From: Verrucomicrobiota bacterium | GTDB taxonomy: Bacteria > Verrucomicrobiota > Verrucomicrobiia > Limisphaerales > PALSA-1396 | Direction: 5' to 3' | Assembly: GCA_016200005.1 (NCBI GenBank) | Contig: JACQFP010000046.1 | Coordinates: 1-64,000, forward strand | DNA: 64,000 nt | Shown: positions 15,999-24,989 of the stretch, in pieces | Numbering within the stretch: the stretch's first letter is position 1 | Layout of the letters: each line of letters opens with the position of its first letter | Notes under the pieces: generated by a model | Seen by the model: only the letters and a program-made list of their open reading frames with translations | What the model was told of the DNA's origin: nothing | Databases searched by the model: none | Made by a program: the position numbers and the translations under genes

Positions 15999-17108
15999 AT
16001 GGCTAAACTTAAAGGTGACCTGACTCTCTCGAAACTCATTTGTTGTCTGGTTTTCGCGTTTCTGGCGGCAGCGGATGCGCCGGCGTTGACTCTCAAAGTG
16101 GGCGACATCTTTGTGGCGAATTTCGGCGGCAACAACATCCTCAAGGTCGATCCCAAGTCTGGCGCGTTGCAAAATTGGGGTGCGGTGGCTCAACCCACCG
16201 ACGTGGCACCGTCTTCCGACGGGTTTATTTACATCACCAGCCTCAACAACACGGTCAGCAAACTGTGCATCGGCAATGGTTCGGTCACGCCGCTGAGTTC
16301 CGGCGGGTTGTTGAACCAGCCCTACGGCATTGTACTGGGGCCGTCCGGGGATTTGTTTGTCACGTCGTTTGCCAATAGTGTGGTGGTGCAGGTGGATCAC
16401 GTCACGGGCGCGCAGACACTCGTGGCTTCCGGTGGGTCCTTGTCTGGCCCGCTCGGTATCGCGTTCAACGCGGCAGGCAATCTGGTGGTGGCCAATTACA
16501 ACACCAGTTCGATTCTGCAAATCAACCCGACCAACGGGACGCAAACGGTCATTCTCTCCGGCAACGGTTTGAATCATCCGCACCACCTGATTCTTGATGC
16601 TTCGGGTGCGATCTTTGTTGGCAACGACGTGCTCAATGCCGGGAACATCATTCAAAGGGTCACCCCGGGGAGCACCACGGTTACGAACATTTCCGTCGGC
16701 GGCAAATTAAAATCCCCCAGAGGCATCGCCATCTCCGGGAGCGGCAAACTGATTTCTGCGCAGTTCGACAACCGGCAGATCGTAAGTGTGGATTCCACCA
16801 ACGGCATCCAAACAGGCATTACTTCCGTCGGCGGGTTGTTAAACCAGCCCTATGGCGTGGCGGTTTACAACTTCCCCGCCGTGCCGCCGGATGTGTGCAG
16901 TCCGGATTTAAACATCGCTCAAGGTGGGCCAAACGTGGTCCTCTCCTGGCCAACCAATTCAATGGGGTTCACTTTGCAGACCACCATGGATCTTTTGTCA
17001 CCTGATAGCTGGACGAGCGTCACCAACGCGGTCCAGGTTGCCGGGACAAATTATTTGGTCACGGTGGATGCGAGCGGCGGTCCCAGTTTCTTTCGGTTGA
17101 GAAAGTGA
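15999..17108 (+). CDS. Secreted NHL/SMP-30-like propeller protein
   Basis: The ATG at 15999 gives a 369-residue protein with a signal peptide (SKLICCLVFAFLAAADAPA, cleaved near ALT). Five to six imperfect blades repeat a G-x-L-x-V-x-N or G-x-I-Y-I-T pattern, for example GIVLGPSGDLFVTSFANS and GIAFNAAGNLVVANYNTS. A C-terminal module of some 70 residues (LSWPTNSMGFTLQTT, then WTSV, ending PSFFRLRK) is shared with the metzincin protease and the 1463-residue repeat protein in this window. It may be a targeting or binding domain. No enzymatic residues are evident. An earlier frame start at 15921 lacks a signal. Confidence 0.8.
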   Translation: MAKLKGDLTLSKLICCLVFAFLAAADAPALTLKVGDIFVANFGGNNILKVDPKSGALQNWGAVAQPTDVAPSSDGFIYITSLNNTVSKLCIGNGSVTPLSSGGLLNQPYGIVLGPSGDLFVTSFANSVVVQVDHVTGAQTLVASGGSLSGPLGIAFNAAGNLVVANYNTSSILQINPTNGTQTVILSGNGLNHPHHLILDASGAIFVGNDVLNAGNIIQRVTPGSTTVTNISVGGKLKSPRGIAISGSGKLISAQFDNRQIVSVDSTNGIQTGITSVGGLLNQPYGVAVYNFPAVPPDVCSPDLNIAQGGPNVVLSWPTNSMGFTLQTTMDLLSPDSWTSVTNAVQVAGTNYLVTVDASGGPSFFRLRK

Positions 17109-17190
17109 CGGCGGCCGCGTGGCCTCGCACCATTCGGTTCCGGTTTGAATAGCACTCGACACCCGCGGCGCGACGCTCGACAATTCCACC

Positions 17191-18006
17191 ATGTTCAGAC
17201 CGTGCATCGATCTCCACGAGGGGAAGGTAAAACAAATCGTCGGCGGCACGTTGAGCGACGATCCGAAGACCCTGCGCACGAATTTTGTCTCCGAGCGTCC
17301 GGCGGCCTGGTTTGCGGAGCTTTACCGGCGCGATGGTTTGAAAGGCGGTCACGTGGTTATGCTTGGACCGGGCAACGAAGCGGTGGCCCGGTCGGCGTTG
17401 GCCACCTTTCCCGGCGGCCTGCAGATTGGCGGCGGCATCAACATCGACAACGCGCGCGCCTGGCTGGAGGCTGGGGCTTCGCATGTCATTGTGACTTCCT
17501 GGGTGTTTTCGGCAGGACGTGTGAATTGGGAGCGGCTCGAAAAACTGGTGGCAGCGGTCGGGCGGAATCGGTTGGTGCTGGATCTGAGCTGCCGCCGTCG
17601 CGGTCAAGAGCATGTCGTTGTCACGGATCGCTGGCAAAAATTCACGGAGTTAACCATCAGCCGCCAGACTTTGAAAATGCTGGCCGACCATTGTTCGGAG
17701 TTCCTGGTTCACGCGGCGGATGTGGAAGGACTCTGCAAAGGGATGGATCTGGAACTGATCGAAAAACTCGCGCAATGCTCGCCGCTGCCGACCACTTATG
17801 CCGGCGGCGCACGCTCGCTGGCCGATCTCGAAGAGGTGACCCGAATCGGGCACGGAAAAATTGACCTGACGATTGGGTCGGCGCTCGACATTTTCGGCGG
17901 CGATGGCGTACAGTACGCGCAAGTCGTCGCTTTCAATCGCCGACCATCCGTCGGCGGTGCGAAGCAGGCGACCCGTGGGTTTGGGGTGACGGACACCAAC
18001 AACTGA
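17191..18006 (+). CDS. hisA: HisA of the eukaryotic HIS6 type
   Basis: This is phosphoribosylformimino-5-aminoimidazole carboxamide ribotide isomerase, the fourth step of histidine synthesis, in a 271-residue TIM barrel. The sequence follows the fungal/plant HIS6 pattern rather than the usual bacterial HisA: CIDLHEGKVKQIVGG, TNFVSERPAAW, VIVTSWVF, LDLSCRRR, FLVHAADVEGLCKGMD, TYAGGARSLADL and TIGSALDIFGGD. The catalytic acid/base aspartates are the ones in CIDLH and AADVEG. No other his gene is adjacent. The DUF2062 gene follows 13 bases later and is probably co-transcribed. Confidence 0.9.
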   Translation: MFRPCIDLHEGKVKQIVGGTLSDDPKTLRTNFVSERPAAWFAELYRRDGLKGGHVVMLGPGNEAVARSALATFPGGLQIGGGINIDNARAWLEAGASHVIVTSWVFSAGRVNWERLEKLVAAVGRNRLVLDLSCRRRGQEHVVVTDRWQKFTELTISRQTLKMLADHCSEFLVHAADVEGLCKGMDLELIEKLAQCSPLPTTYAGGARSLADLEEVTRIGHGKIDLTIGSALDIFGGDGVQYAQVVAFNRRPSVGGAKQATRGFGVTDTNN

Positions 18007-18019
18007 ACTGAATCAATCC

Positions 18020-18526
18020 ATGAACGTCCGCGGCTGGCTGCAACGACATTCACTGAGACTGCTGGCGATTGCCGATACTCCGAATGCCATCGCGGGCGGG
18101 GTGGCGATAGGGATTTTCTTTGGCTTCACGCCGTTGTTTGGACTCAAGACGCTGCTGTCCATTTTCTTTGCCTGGCTGATGCGCTGCAACATTCTTGCGG
18201 CGGTCATCGCGGTGACGTTGCATGACATCGCCATTCCCTTCATGCCGGTGCTGTACCGCTGGGAATACAAAGTGGGTTACTGGATCTTGAGCGACCCACA
18301 CGAATGGCCGCCGTCGCTGGCTCAAACGCACTGGGATTTCCATGCGTGGCGAAGCTGGACGAAGTTTTTTACCGTTGGCAAACCGCTGTTGGTGGGGTCG
18401 CTGGTCATGGGTGCGCCAGTGGCGTTGCTGGTGTTCAGCCTGACAAAGGGCTTCATCATCCGCCATCGGAAAAAAGTGCACGCGCGGGAGCACCCGACAC
18501 CCGACTACGATCAGTTGTCCGATTGA
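18020..18526 (+). CDS. DUF2062 membrane protein
   Basis: A 168-residue integral membrane protein with the DUF2062 layout. A short N-terminal helix (RHSLRLLAIADTPNAIAGG) leads into a hydrophobic GVAIGIFFGFTPLFGLKTLL segment, the family hallmark, then two more membrane segments at about 57-80 and 128-150, and a basic cytoplasmic tail. The function of the domain is not established; members are often found next to glycosyltransferases. Here it follows HisA by 13 bases, which suggests shared transcription rather than shared function. Confidence 0.85.
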   Translation: MNVRGWLQRHSLRLLAIADTPNAIAGGVAIGIFFGFTPLFGLKTLLSIFFAWLMRCNILAAVIAVTLHDIAIPFMPVLYRWEYKVGYWILSDPHEWPPSLAQTHWDFHAWRSWTKFFTVGKPLLVGSLVMGAPVALLVFSLTKGFIIRHRKKVHAREHPTPDYDQLSD

Positions 18527-18582
18527 TTCCGGTTCAGACCGGCGCTGGAACGGGACGTTGACCCGTGTCACCGGAGGAATGC

Positions 18583-20529
18583 TCAGGGCACTTTCTGAAT
18601 CCGAAAGTATTGTCTGGGCAAAGCGCTGTTGAAGAATCCCGTGGCCGTACCCGTGGAAGTGGTAGGCAGGATGGGATTGAGCACGCGCGTCCAGGTCGTC
18701 AGGTTCGTGGAGCCCTGCAATTCGTAGAGTTCGTACGGCTTGGCTTGCCACTGGAGTGAATTGGAACTTAACAAAGTGATGCGTTGGGCGGAACTCCCGG
18801 AAGTCGGGTCCATGCCGGCGATGTATTCCTGCAGATTGGTCAATCGGTCGCCGTCGTTGTCCTGATTTGCGCCGCGATTGGCGCCGGCGGCTGGATCAGG
18901 GTTGCCGAAATAGGTACTCATCCAGTTGTCTGGAACGCCGTCGCTGGTTGGGAACGGATGGCTGTCCGCGTTGAAAGAAAGAATGCGCACAGATACATAC
19001 GGGGAGGCGTTCGTTCCGTCACTGTAGCGAAAATCTATTTGATCCCAATAACTGCTGCCGGCTGGGTCAAGACGACCGGAGTCAGAGAAGAACCCCGACG
19101 GCGTATATTGAAGGCGGTTCCCCGCCCTGGCAAAGGTGCCGTTGCTCGCCGTGTCGTTGGTCGTGGCTAGGCTCAGGTTGGTCGTCTGCAAATCGTAGCC
19201 ACGTGGCTCGACTTCGTTAATGCCTTCGACGCTCGGCGTCGTGCTGGCTGAGGTGATGTCCAAGACTCGCGGGTAGGTGTAAGGCGGCGTATTGGCCTGC
19301 GGATGCGCCTGTTGAATGACAGGCGGATCGTAGCTGCCCAATGTTGCGCCGCGCCCGTCGGCATGCGCCAGATAATACATGATGGACTCATACAGCGGCG
19401 AGCCCGTGGGTTCATTCGGGTCTTCGCTGGAATGCGCCATCCCCAGCGAGTGGCCGATCTCATGGCACAGCACTTCCGTGAACGTCGAGAGCGTTTGCAT
19501 GGCGGTGTTCGTGCGTTCCAATACGACAAATCCTTTGGTCGTCAGATGGAATTCTTCGCCGTCCACATTTCCGCCTCTGCCCCAACCGGCTGTGGCGAGC
19601 AACGGCCCGGAAGTGCTCTGACCGCCAATCCCCAACGTGCTCGAACTGTTGATGAAATTGTAATTGTCATGAAGCTGGATATACAAACGCCCATCCTTGT
19701 TCGTCAGGTTGGCCGCCGCCACGCCGAAACTTTGCAGGCCATCAAAGCTGTACTTGAGGCTCGTCACCGCCGTCCAGGCCGCGAGGGCATTTTGCACGGC
19801 TGTGACTGCCTGGGTTTGAGTGATGCCGGCAGGCAGTGAATCCGCATCAATCACATAGTGGATCGGTTCGCCTCGGTCGCATTGGATGAATCGTGCCGGC
19901 ACGCCGCTGCCATCGACGATCAACCCGCTGACGCTCGCGATGTGGATGTAGTCGCCACCTTGAGGTTTGACGCGCGCGCCTGCCGATGTGTCCGCGGCCT
20001 GGTCTGTGACGTCACTTCCTCCAAGCGTATCGCCCTGCGTCAACCGGAGCACTTCCGCCAGCAGGAAACGATGCCGCGGTATGAAGTCGGCAGTCCCGTC
20101 CTTGGTGATGGAACCGTTCGCACTGGCGCGTTGCAACTTGATCGCGCTGGTGCCGCCCTGTGTTGCGAACAGAGTTCCGTCGCTCCGCCGTGACACGAAC
20201 AGCAAGCGCTCCTCGCCCACTTGGAATTGCGGCGCAGAACTGATTGTTTCACCTTCATCGTCCACCGTGCCGCCGCGATGAACCAGTTTGACGGCGGGTG
20301 GGAGCTTTCCCTTGAACGTCTCGTCAACCCGGACGACGGTGCGCGTATAAATCTGGCCATCTGCGGGATTCCGGTAGGAAGACACATTCACGACCGTTCC
20401 ACGAAAAACTGCAGCAGACGCCTTTATATGCTCCTCCGTTGTCAGCGGAAGAACTGAAGAGGCAAGCACTGGAGTGCCCCGAGCGAGCGCAAGCGAGACC
20501 ATCAATGTCAACAGACTGAATTTAGTCAT
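18583..20529 (-). CDS. Secreted metzincin (matrixin-like) metalloprotease
   Basis: A 648-residue exported protease. The signal peptide ends near VLASS. The zinc site HEIGHSLGMAH at 356-366 has the full HExxHxxGxxH metzincin pattern. A following SIMYYLAHADGRGATL is the Met-turn region seen in matrixins. The part from 25 to 150 looks like a beta-rich pro- or accessory domain. The C-terminus has a type-3 calcium repeat (NQDNDGDRLTNLQEYIAGMD) and then the STNLTTWTRV-FRIQK module shared with two other proteins here. It likely degrades proteins outside the cell. It is convergent with the DUF2062 gene and lies downstream of the two-component system. Confidence 0.9.
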   Translation of the reverse strand: MTKFSLLTLMVSLALARGTPVLASSVLPLTTEEHIKASAAVFRGTVVNVSSYRNPADGQIYTRTVVRVDETFKGKLPPAVKLVHRGGTVDDEGETISSAPQFQVGEERLLFVSRRSDGTLFATQGGTSAIKLQRASANGSITKDGTADFIPRHRFLLAEVLRLTQGDTLGGSDVTDQAADTSAGARVKPQGGDYIHIASVSGLIVDGSGVPARFIQCDRGEPIHYVIDADSLPAGITQTQAVTAVQNALAAWTAVTSLKYSFDGLQSFGVAAANLTNKDGRLYIQLHDNYNFINSSSTLGIGGQSTSGPLLATAGWGRGGNVDGEEFHLTTKGFVVLERTNTAMQTLSTFTEVLCHEIGHSLGMAHSSEDPNEPTGSPLYESIMYYLAHADGRGATLGSYDPPVIQQAHPQANTPPYTYPRVLDITSASTTPSVEGINEVEPRGYDLQTTNLSLATTNDTASNGTFARAGNRLQYTPSGFFSDSGRLDPAGSSYWDQIDFRYSDGTNASPYVSVRILSFNADSHPFPTSDGVPDNWMSTYFGNPDPAAGANRGANQDNDGDRLTNLQEYIAGMDPTSGSSAQRITLLSSNSLQWQAKPYELYELQGSTNLTTWTRVLNPILPTTSTGTATGFFNSALPRQYFRIQKVP

Positions 20530-20684
20530 AAGCTTTGGCCTTCAGCGTTTGAATCCGAAATGTTTCCTAATTGCTCTTGATTGAATTCAACCTGACACAA
20601 ACAGTTTTGGAATGAAAGGGAGAAAAGGCTTCCGCGAATTGATTTCCCCGCCGCACAATCCGGTCTTGATTCAAAACTCCGGGT

Positions 20685-21332
20685 TCACTCCTCCGCGTCC
20701 GGATTTTCCCATTCCGGATAGACTTCTGGCTTGAGCTGGCCGCGACGAATCAACTCCTGCAAATCGCGGATAATGGTGCGGCGCGCCACGGCAAATTCCC
20801 GGGCCAATGCGGAAATGTTCGGACGCTCCTTGGATCGGGCGAGCGACTGACGGATTTGATTCTGACGGCTCAACCGGTCGGTGGAACGGCTGAATAATTC
20901 CTGGGCGTCGATGCGTTTGGAGCGTTCCAACGCCTCGAACTGGCGAACGACTTCGGCTTCGCCGCATTCTTTGAGCGCGGTGGCCACGGTTTGTTTCAGT
21001 TCGCGCACATCCACCGGCTTGGTAATGCAATAATGAGCGCGCCGCGGCCCTTGCAAGGCATGAATCTGCTGGTGCACCTCCAGCGCACCGGAAACCACGA
21101 TGATGGGAACGAAAGGCAGAAGTTCCTTGAACTGCGGCAAAAAATCCAAACCGCGCTCACCTTCGGCCAGCACGTGATCGAGAATCACCACGTCCGGCGG
21201 ATTTTTGGCGATGAGGTCGAGCGCCTTACTGCCAGTCTGGGCGCGCACCAGTTTGTGTCTGGCCAGCGCCTCCTCGTAAATCTCGTATTGCAGATCGTCG
21301 TCTTCGATGATGAGGATTTGTTTCTCTTTCAT
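20685..21332 (-). CDS. Response regulator with C-terminal helix-turn-helix
   Basis: The receiver domain occupies residues 1-120. The acidic pair is Asp11/Asp12, the phosphorylated aspartate is Asp52 in VVILDHVL, Ser81 sits at the conserved Thr/Ser position and Lys105 in TKPVD completes the site. A linker rich in Arg and Glu leads to NISALAREFAVARRTIIRDL at about 172-191, a helix-turn-helix of the DeoR/HTH_11 kind. This is unusual for a response regulator and suggests DNA binding on phosphorylation. The gene lies 42 bases downstream of the sensor kinase gene on the same strand, so the two are the likely cognate pair. Confidence 0.88.
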   Translation of the reverse strand: MKEKQILIIEDDDLQYEIYEEALARHKLVRAQTGSKALDLIAKNPPDVVILDHVLAEGERGLDFLPQFKELLPFVPIIVVSGALEVHQQIHALQGPRRAHYCITKPVDVRELKQTVATALKECGEAEVVRQFEALERSKRIDAQELFSRSTDRLSRQNQIRQSLARSKERPNISALAREFAVARRTIIRDLQELIRRGQLKPEVYPEWENPDAEE

Positions 21333-21374
21333 GCGTGGCCTCGGGTCACAATTAAACTCATCAGAGGCCGGGTT

Positions 21375-24300
21375 TCAAGGAGTCGCCTCGGGCGCCAAAT
21401 CGCGGATGGGAATCAGGATCGTGAACGTACTGCCTTTGCCCACGACGGATTCCACGGTCAACCCGCAACCCGTTTTCCGCGCCAGTTCATAGACCATGGA
21501 CAGACCCAAGCCCGTGCCGCGGCGCGCGGAAAACCCTTTTGTCGTGAAAAATGGTTCGAAGATGCGTGGCATGATCTCTGGCGCGATGCCGCAACCAAAA
21601 TCCGTCACCGCAATAAAAAGGTAATCCGTTGCTTGAGCCGGCGACAAAGTCAGATTGCCGGGCAAGCGCGCCAGTTTTCCAGTCCGCAGAATGATTCTGC
21701 CCGGGCCGGCAGAGGCGTCGGCGGCATTGAAGATGAAGTTCAGCAGCATTTGCTGGATGAAATCCTTGACGGTGGGAATCTCCGGGAGGCCGGGTGTCGG
21801 TTCAAAGTGAATCTGCACTTCGCGTTGAAAACGGTCGCCCAACAATTTAATGGTATCCTCCACCACCGCATTGAGGTCGCAGAGCGTCGGCTTCTGGTCG
21901 GACGTGCGGCTGAAACCGAGCATCGCCTTGACGATGCCCGCGCCCTGGTCCACGACGGTTTTGATGCGGTCGATGCGGGTCTGGATTTTTTCGCGGTTCT
22001 CCAAATTGTCTTCGATGATCTGGGCCGAGCCTTTGATGATGGACAGGATACTGTTGAAGTCATGGGCGATGCCGGCGGTCAACGTGCCGAGCGCGGTCAT
22101 CTTCTGACTCTGCATCAATTCCTGGTTGGCCTTCTCCAATTGGCCGGTTCGCAGCGCCACGATTTTTTCCACTTCCGCGTAGCTTCGGGACAGTTGACGA
22201 TGGCGGTTGAACGCGAGCACGGCAAAGAACAACGCGATCCCCATGCCCGCGGCCGAGATGAGCACGAGCCGGGTTTCCTTGTACCAGGGCAACGCAATGG
22301 CAAATTCCCGGAGCGCGGGGTTGGGATCCACGTTGCCGTTGCGATCCATCGCGCGCACCTGGAAATAATGCCGGCCCGGCTTCAACTCATTTAAGGTAAC
22401 GCTGGTTTCGGCCTGGTAGGGTGACCAGTCCTGCTTTTCGAGGCGATATGAATAAAGCAGCCGTTCCGTCGGCGTAAATCGCCACTTGTCCCGTCCGCCG
22501 AAAACCAGCGTGACGGTTGGTTCGGTGGAGGCGTCCTTTTCGTTGATTACTTTTCGGATGAAAGAGCGCGGCGGATCGACATCCGCTTCGGGATGGTAAA
22601 GGCTCACCCCCCGCGACGTGCCGGCCCAGATGCGTCCGTGTCGGTCTTCGTAGATTTCGCTGACGGTCGCGCCGGGCAGGCCCTCCTCAACGGAGTTCAG
22701 AATCCATTCGCCCTTGTGATAGCGGTGCACCCCATTGTTGTCAGCCGCCCAGATGTCACCATCCCGGCTTTTGCGCAGGGTGTTCACCACGTCAAAATCA
22801 AACCCGACGATGGACCATTTTTTACCGTCGAATTCCCGGACTGTTTTTCGTCCACCGCACCAGATTTTCCCTTCTTCTATCTCGGCGATGCAAAACGCGC
22901 CGTCCGGCGGACTCCCCTCCAAACGATCAAAGGTCCGCCATTGTGCGTCATGAAAGCAAGCCACGCCGCCGCCGCCGCCCAGCCAGAGATCTCCGTTGCG
23001 GGCGGTGAACAGGGAAAAAAGTTCGCGACCGAGATCCAGGTCGGCAGTCGGGTGAGGAAACGGTCGAAAATGTTTGCCATCATAAACCTCCAGATGGTAG
23101 GCCGCGCTGTTTGCTTCGCGAGGAAAAGTCCGCACGCACACGGTTCCGTCATCGAGCTGGCCAATCAATTTGAGCTGTTCCGCCATCGGGTGCGCCACTT
23201 GGCCGAATATTTCCGTCCGCGGATCGAATCGCATCATCTTCCCTCCGCCCTCGAAGATCAACGTTCCATCGGGAAGACTGAAGAGGGCGTCGGTCGCCTG
23301 AAAACTGAATTCCAAATTCTCCGGTATGCGATGGACCTTCCAGCGGTCGTCCTCCAGTGCAATCAGCGAATTTGCATTGGCAAACCAGAGACGACCCGCG
23401 CGATCTTCCCGAATTGAATGCACGAGCGAATTCAGATGGCGAACGGCGACCGGCGTGCGCCAGGCCAGGGGCGCATAGCGAAACAGCCCCTCGGAAGTCG
23501 CCAGCCAGAAAATGCCGCCCGGCTCCGTGGCCACGTCGAAATACGAACCAGCCGAGATTTCCTCATCCTCGATGACTTGCGAGCTGTCAGGTTCGAAGTG
23601 GAACAGTGAATTGATGGTGGCAAAACGAAACAGGCCATCCGCATCGCGCCAGGCATGACGAATCCTTTCCCCGCGCCCTTCGCGGATCGTCCACTGCCGT
23701 CCGTCGAAATACGCCACCGCCTTTTTGCGACTGACCGTCGATTCAGCGACGGCAGTAATGCCGCCCTGATCATCTTCAGTCAGCGCTTGCAAATCCCGGA
23801 CCGGGAGCTGGGCGTCCAGAAGGTGTTCCTGCCATTCCGTTTCCGGTTTTACCACACGCCCGGTGACGGGTACGCGCGCCAGGCCGTTGGCGCCGCTGAC
23901 CCAGATGGCGCCGTCCCGCGCCGCAATCACGTCCCAGAATTTTCCAAGGCCGGTTTGGCGTACCTGGCGGATGACATTGATCTGCGTTTGAAACTCATTG
24001 TCGAATTCCATCAAACGATCCGTGAGCAGGAACAGCACGTGTCCCTGTTTCATCGGCACCAACGGAATCGGCCAGGTCTGCCGCAGCGCGTTGGTTTGAT
24101 ACTCGGCGCGAATTTCCCGGATCGGATGACGAATCCACTCGCCATCGCGATATTCCTGCAAGCCTTCCGGATAAACCGTCCAGATTTGTCCGGCGCGCCC
24201 TTCGTAAACCCGGTAATTGCCCACGCCCGGCGAGGGGATGGATTTTACGTCGTAGCCATCAAGCCAGTTGATCGAGTTCGCCTCGAAATGCTTCGCCCAG

Positions 24301-24461
24301 ACGTGGCCGCGCGGACTGACCATGACGGAAGTCGTGAACGATTCGGCCAGGCCATCAGCGGCTTTGAAGGAGCGCCAGTTCGATGCCTTCTGCGCCCAAC
24401 TCAATTCCGGCCTGAGCAAGAGCGCAACCAGCAACATCGGAAACCAGCGTGCAGGCGACAT
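21375..24461 (-). CDS. Propeller/Y_Y_Y sensor histidine kinase
   Basis: The 1028-residue protein begins with a signal peptide and a large periplasmic region of two-component-regulator propeller repeats (RAGRLWFANANS, DGDIWAADNN, RHGRIWAGTSRG). A Y_Y_Y-type Ig-like domain follows at about 665-735 (RLLYSYRLEKQDWSPY). One membrane segment lies near 742-763. In the cytoplasm there is a short coiled coil, a HisKA domain with His800 in GTLTAGIAHDFNSIL, and an ATPase domain with N, G1 (AVTDFGCGI) and G2 (GTGLGLSMVYEL) boxes. Kinases of this design often sense oligosaccharides in Bacteroidetes. There is no internal receiver or HTH, unlike the hybrid kinases of that phylum. Confidence 0.9.
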   Translation of the reverse strand: MSPARWFPMLLVALLLRPELSWAQKASNWRSFKAADGLAESFTTSVMVSPRGHVWAKHFEANSINWLDGYDVKSIPSPGVGNYRVYEGRAGQIWTVYPEGLQEYRDGEWIRHPIREIRAEYQTNALRQTWPIPLVPMKQGHVLFLLTDRLMEFDNEFQTQINVIRQVRQTGLGKFWDVIAARDGAIWVSGANGLARVPVTGRVVKPETEWQEHLLDAQLPVRDLQALTEDDQGGITAVAESTVSRKKAVAYFDGRQWTIREGRGERIRHAWRDADGLFRFATINSLFHFEPDSSQVIEDEEISAGSYFDVATEPGGIFWLATSEGLFRYAPLAWRTPVAVRHLNSLVHSIREDRAGRLWFANANSLIALEDDRWKVHRIPENLEFSFQATDALFSLPDGTLIFEGGGKMMRFDPRTEIFGQVAHPMAEQLKLIGQLDDGTVCVRTFPREANSAAYHLEVYDGKHFRPFPHPTADLDLGRELFSLFTARNGDLWLGGGGGVACFHDAQWRTFDRLEGSPPDGAFCIAEIEEGKIWCGGRKTVREFDGKKWSIVGFDFDVVNTLRKSRDGDIWAADNNGVHRYHKGEWILNSVEEGLPGATVSEIYEDRHGRIWAGTSRGVSLYHPEADVDPPRSFIRKVINEKDASTEPTVTLVFGGRDKWRFTPTERLLYSYRLEKQDWSPYQAETSVTLNELKPGRHYFQVRAMDRNGNVDPNPALREFAIALPWYKETRLVLISAAGMGIALFFAVLAFNRHRQLSRSYAEVEKIVALRTGQLEKANQELMQSQKMTALGTLTAGIAHDFNSILSIIKGSAQIIEDNLENREKIQTRIDRIKTVVDQGAGIVKAMLGFSRTSDQKPTLCDLNAVVEDTIKLLGDRFQREVQIHFEPTPGLPEIPTVKDFIQQMLLNFIFNAADASAGPGRIILRTGKLARLPGNLTLSPAQATDYLFIAVTDFGCGIAPEIMPRIFEPFFTTKGFSARRGTGLGLSMVYELARKTGCGLTVESVVGKGSTFTILIPIRDLAPEATP

Positions 24462-24989
24462 TTATTTAGCGAGGTTAGGACAACCGTTCAGTGATAAAAC
24501 GATTGCCTGAGCGGGGGCCAACATCAAGTCTGCTTTTGACTGTGCGACCAGACGCACAGGGTGTGCCTCCAGACGCACACTTCCCGCACCCTCGCTTTGG
24601 TGTCATCTTCCATCCATCAAGCAAACCAGCGTCGAGGAATTACACTCGGCGCCTGGGAAATTTCGAAATGCTTTCAAAGCAACAAGAATTTACGGCCGCT
24701 GACAATCAACGCTTGCTTTCGGTGCGCGCAGGAATACGGAAACCCCGCTTCAACTTCAGTCGCGCGTCATTCTCACGCAACTTGCGTGAAGATTGCGCAC
24801 AAATCGCTGACAGACATCTGCGACTTCGTGGAAACAGCCGGACAATCGACGCGGCATGGTCATTGCTGACCAGTTTCCCAGTCAGCTTGATTATTGTGGA
24901 AGGTGGTCAACCGTCGTCCGGTGTTGTGCCGAAAGACGATGTGCAATTTCGGAAGGGTTAAGCTTTTGTAACGAACGGAGAAGAGAATC
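24462..24989. other. Intergenic region between divergent genes, no gene supported
   Basis: This gap of about 530 bases separates the sensor kinase (-) from the repeat protein (+) and must hold their divergent promoters. A 156-codon plus frame (24491-24961) has no motif, no signal and biased composition, so I do not accept it as a gene. Near 24538-24580 two copies of an agacgcaca string form a short imperfect repeat. A better sign is the ggagaagag Shine-Dalgarno at about 24976-24984 for the downstream gene. Confidence 0.5.

Noticed and set aside
20991-22394. 467-codon plus frame across the kinase and regulator genes
   Set aside because: It crosses two convincing genes on the other strand, and its residues are Gln/His/Arg-rich without motifs.
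24491-24961. 156-codon plus frame in the gap before the repeat protein
   Set aside because: No Shine-Dalgarno, signal or motif, Ser/Arg/Pro-biased composition, and it fills the divergent promoter region.
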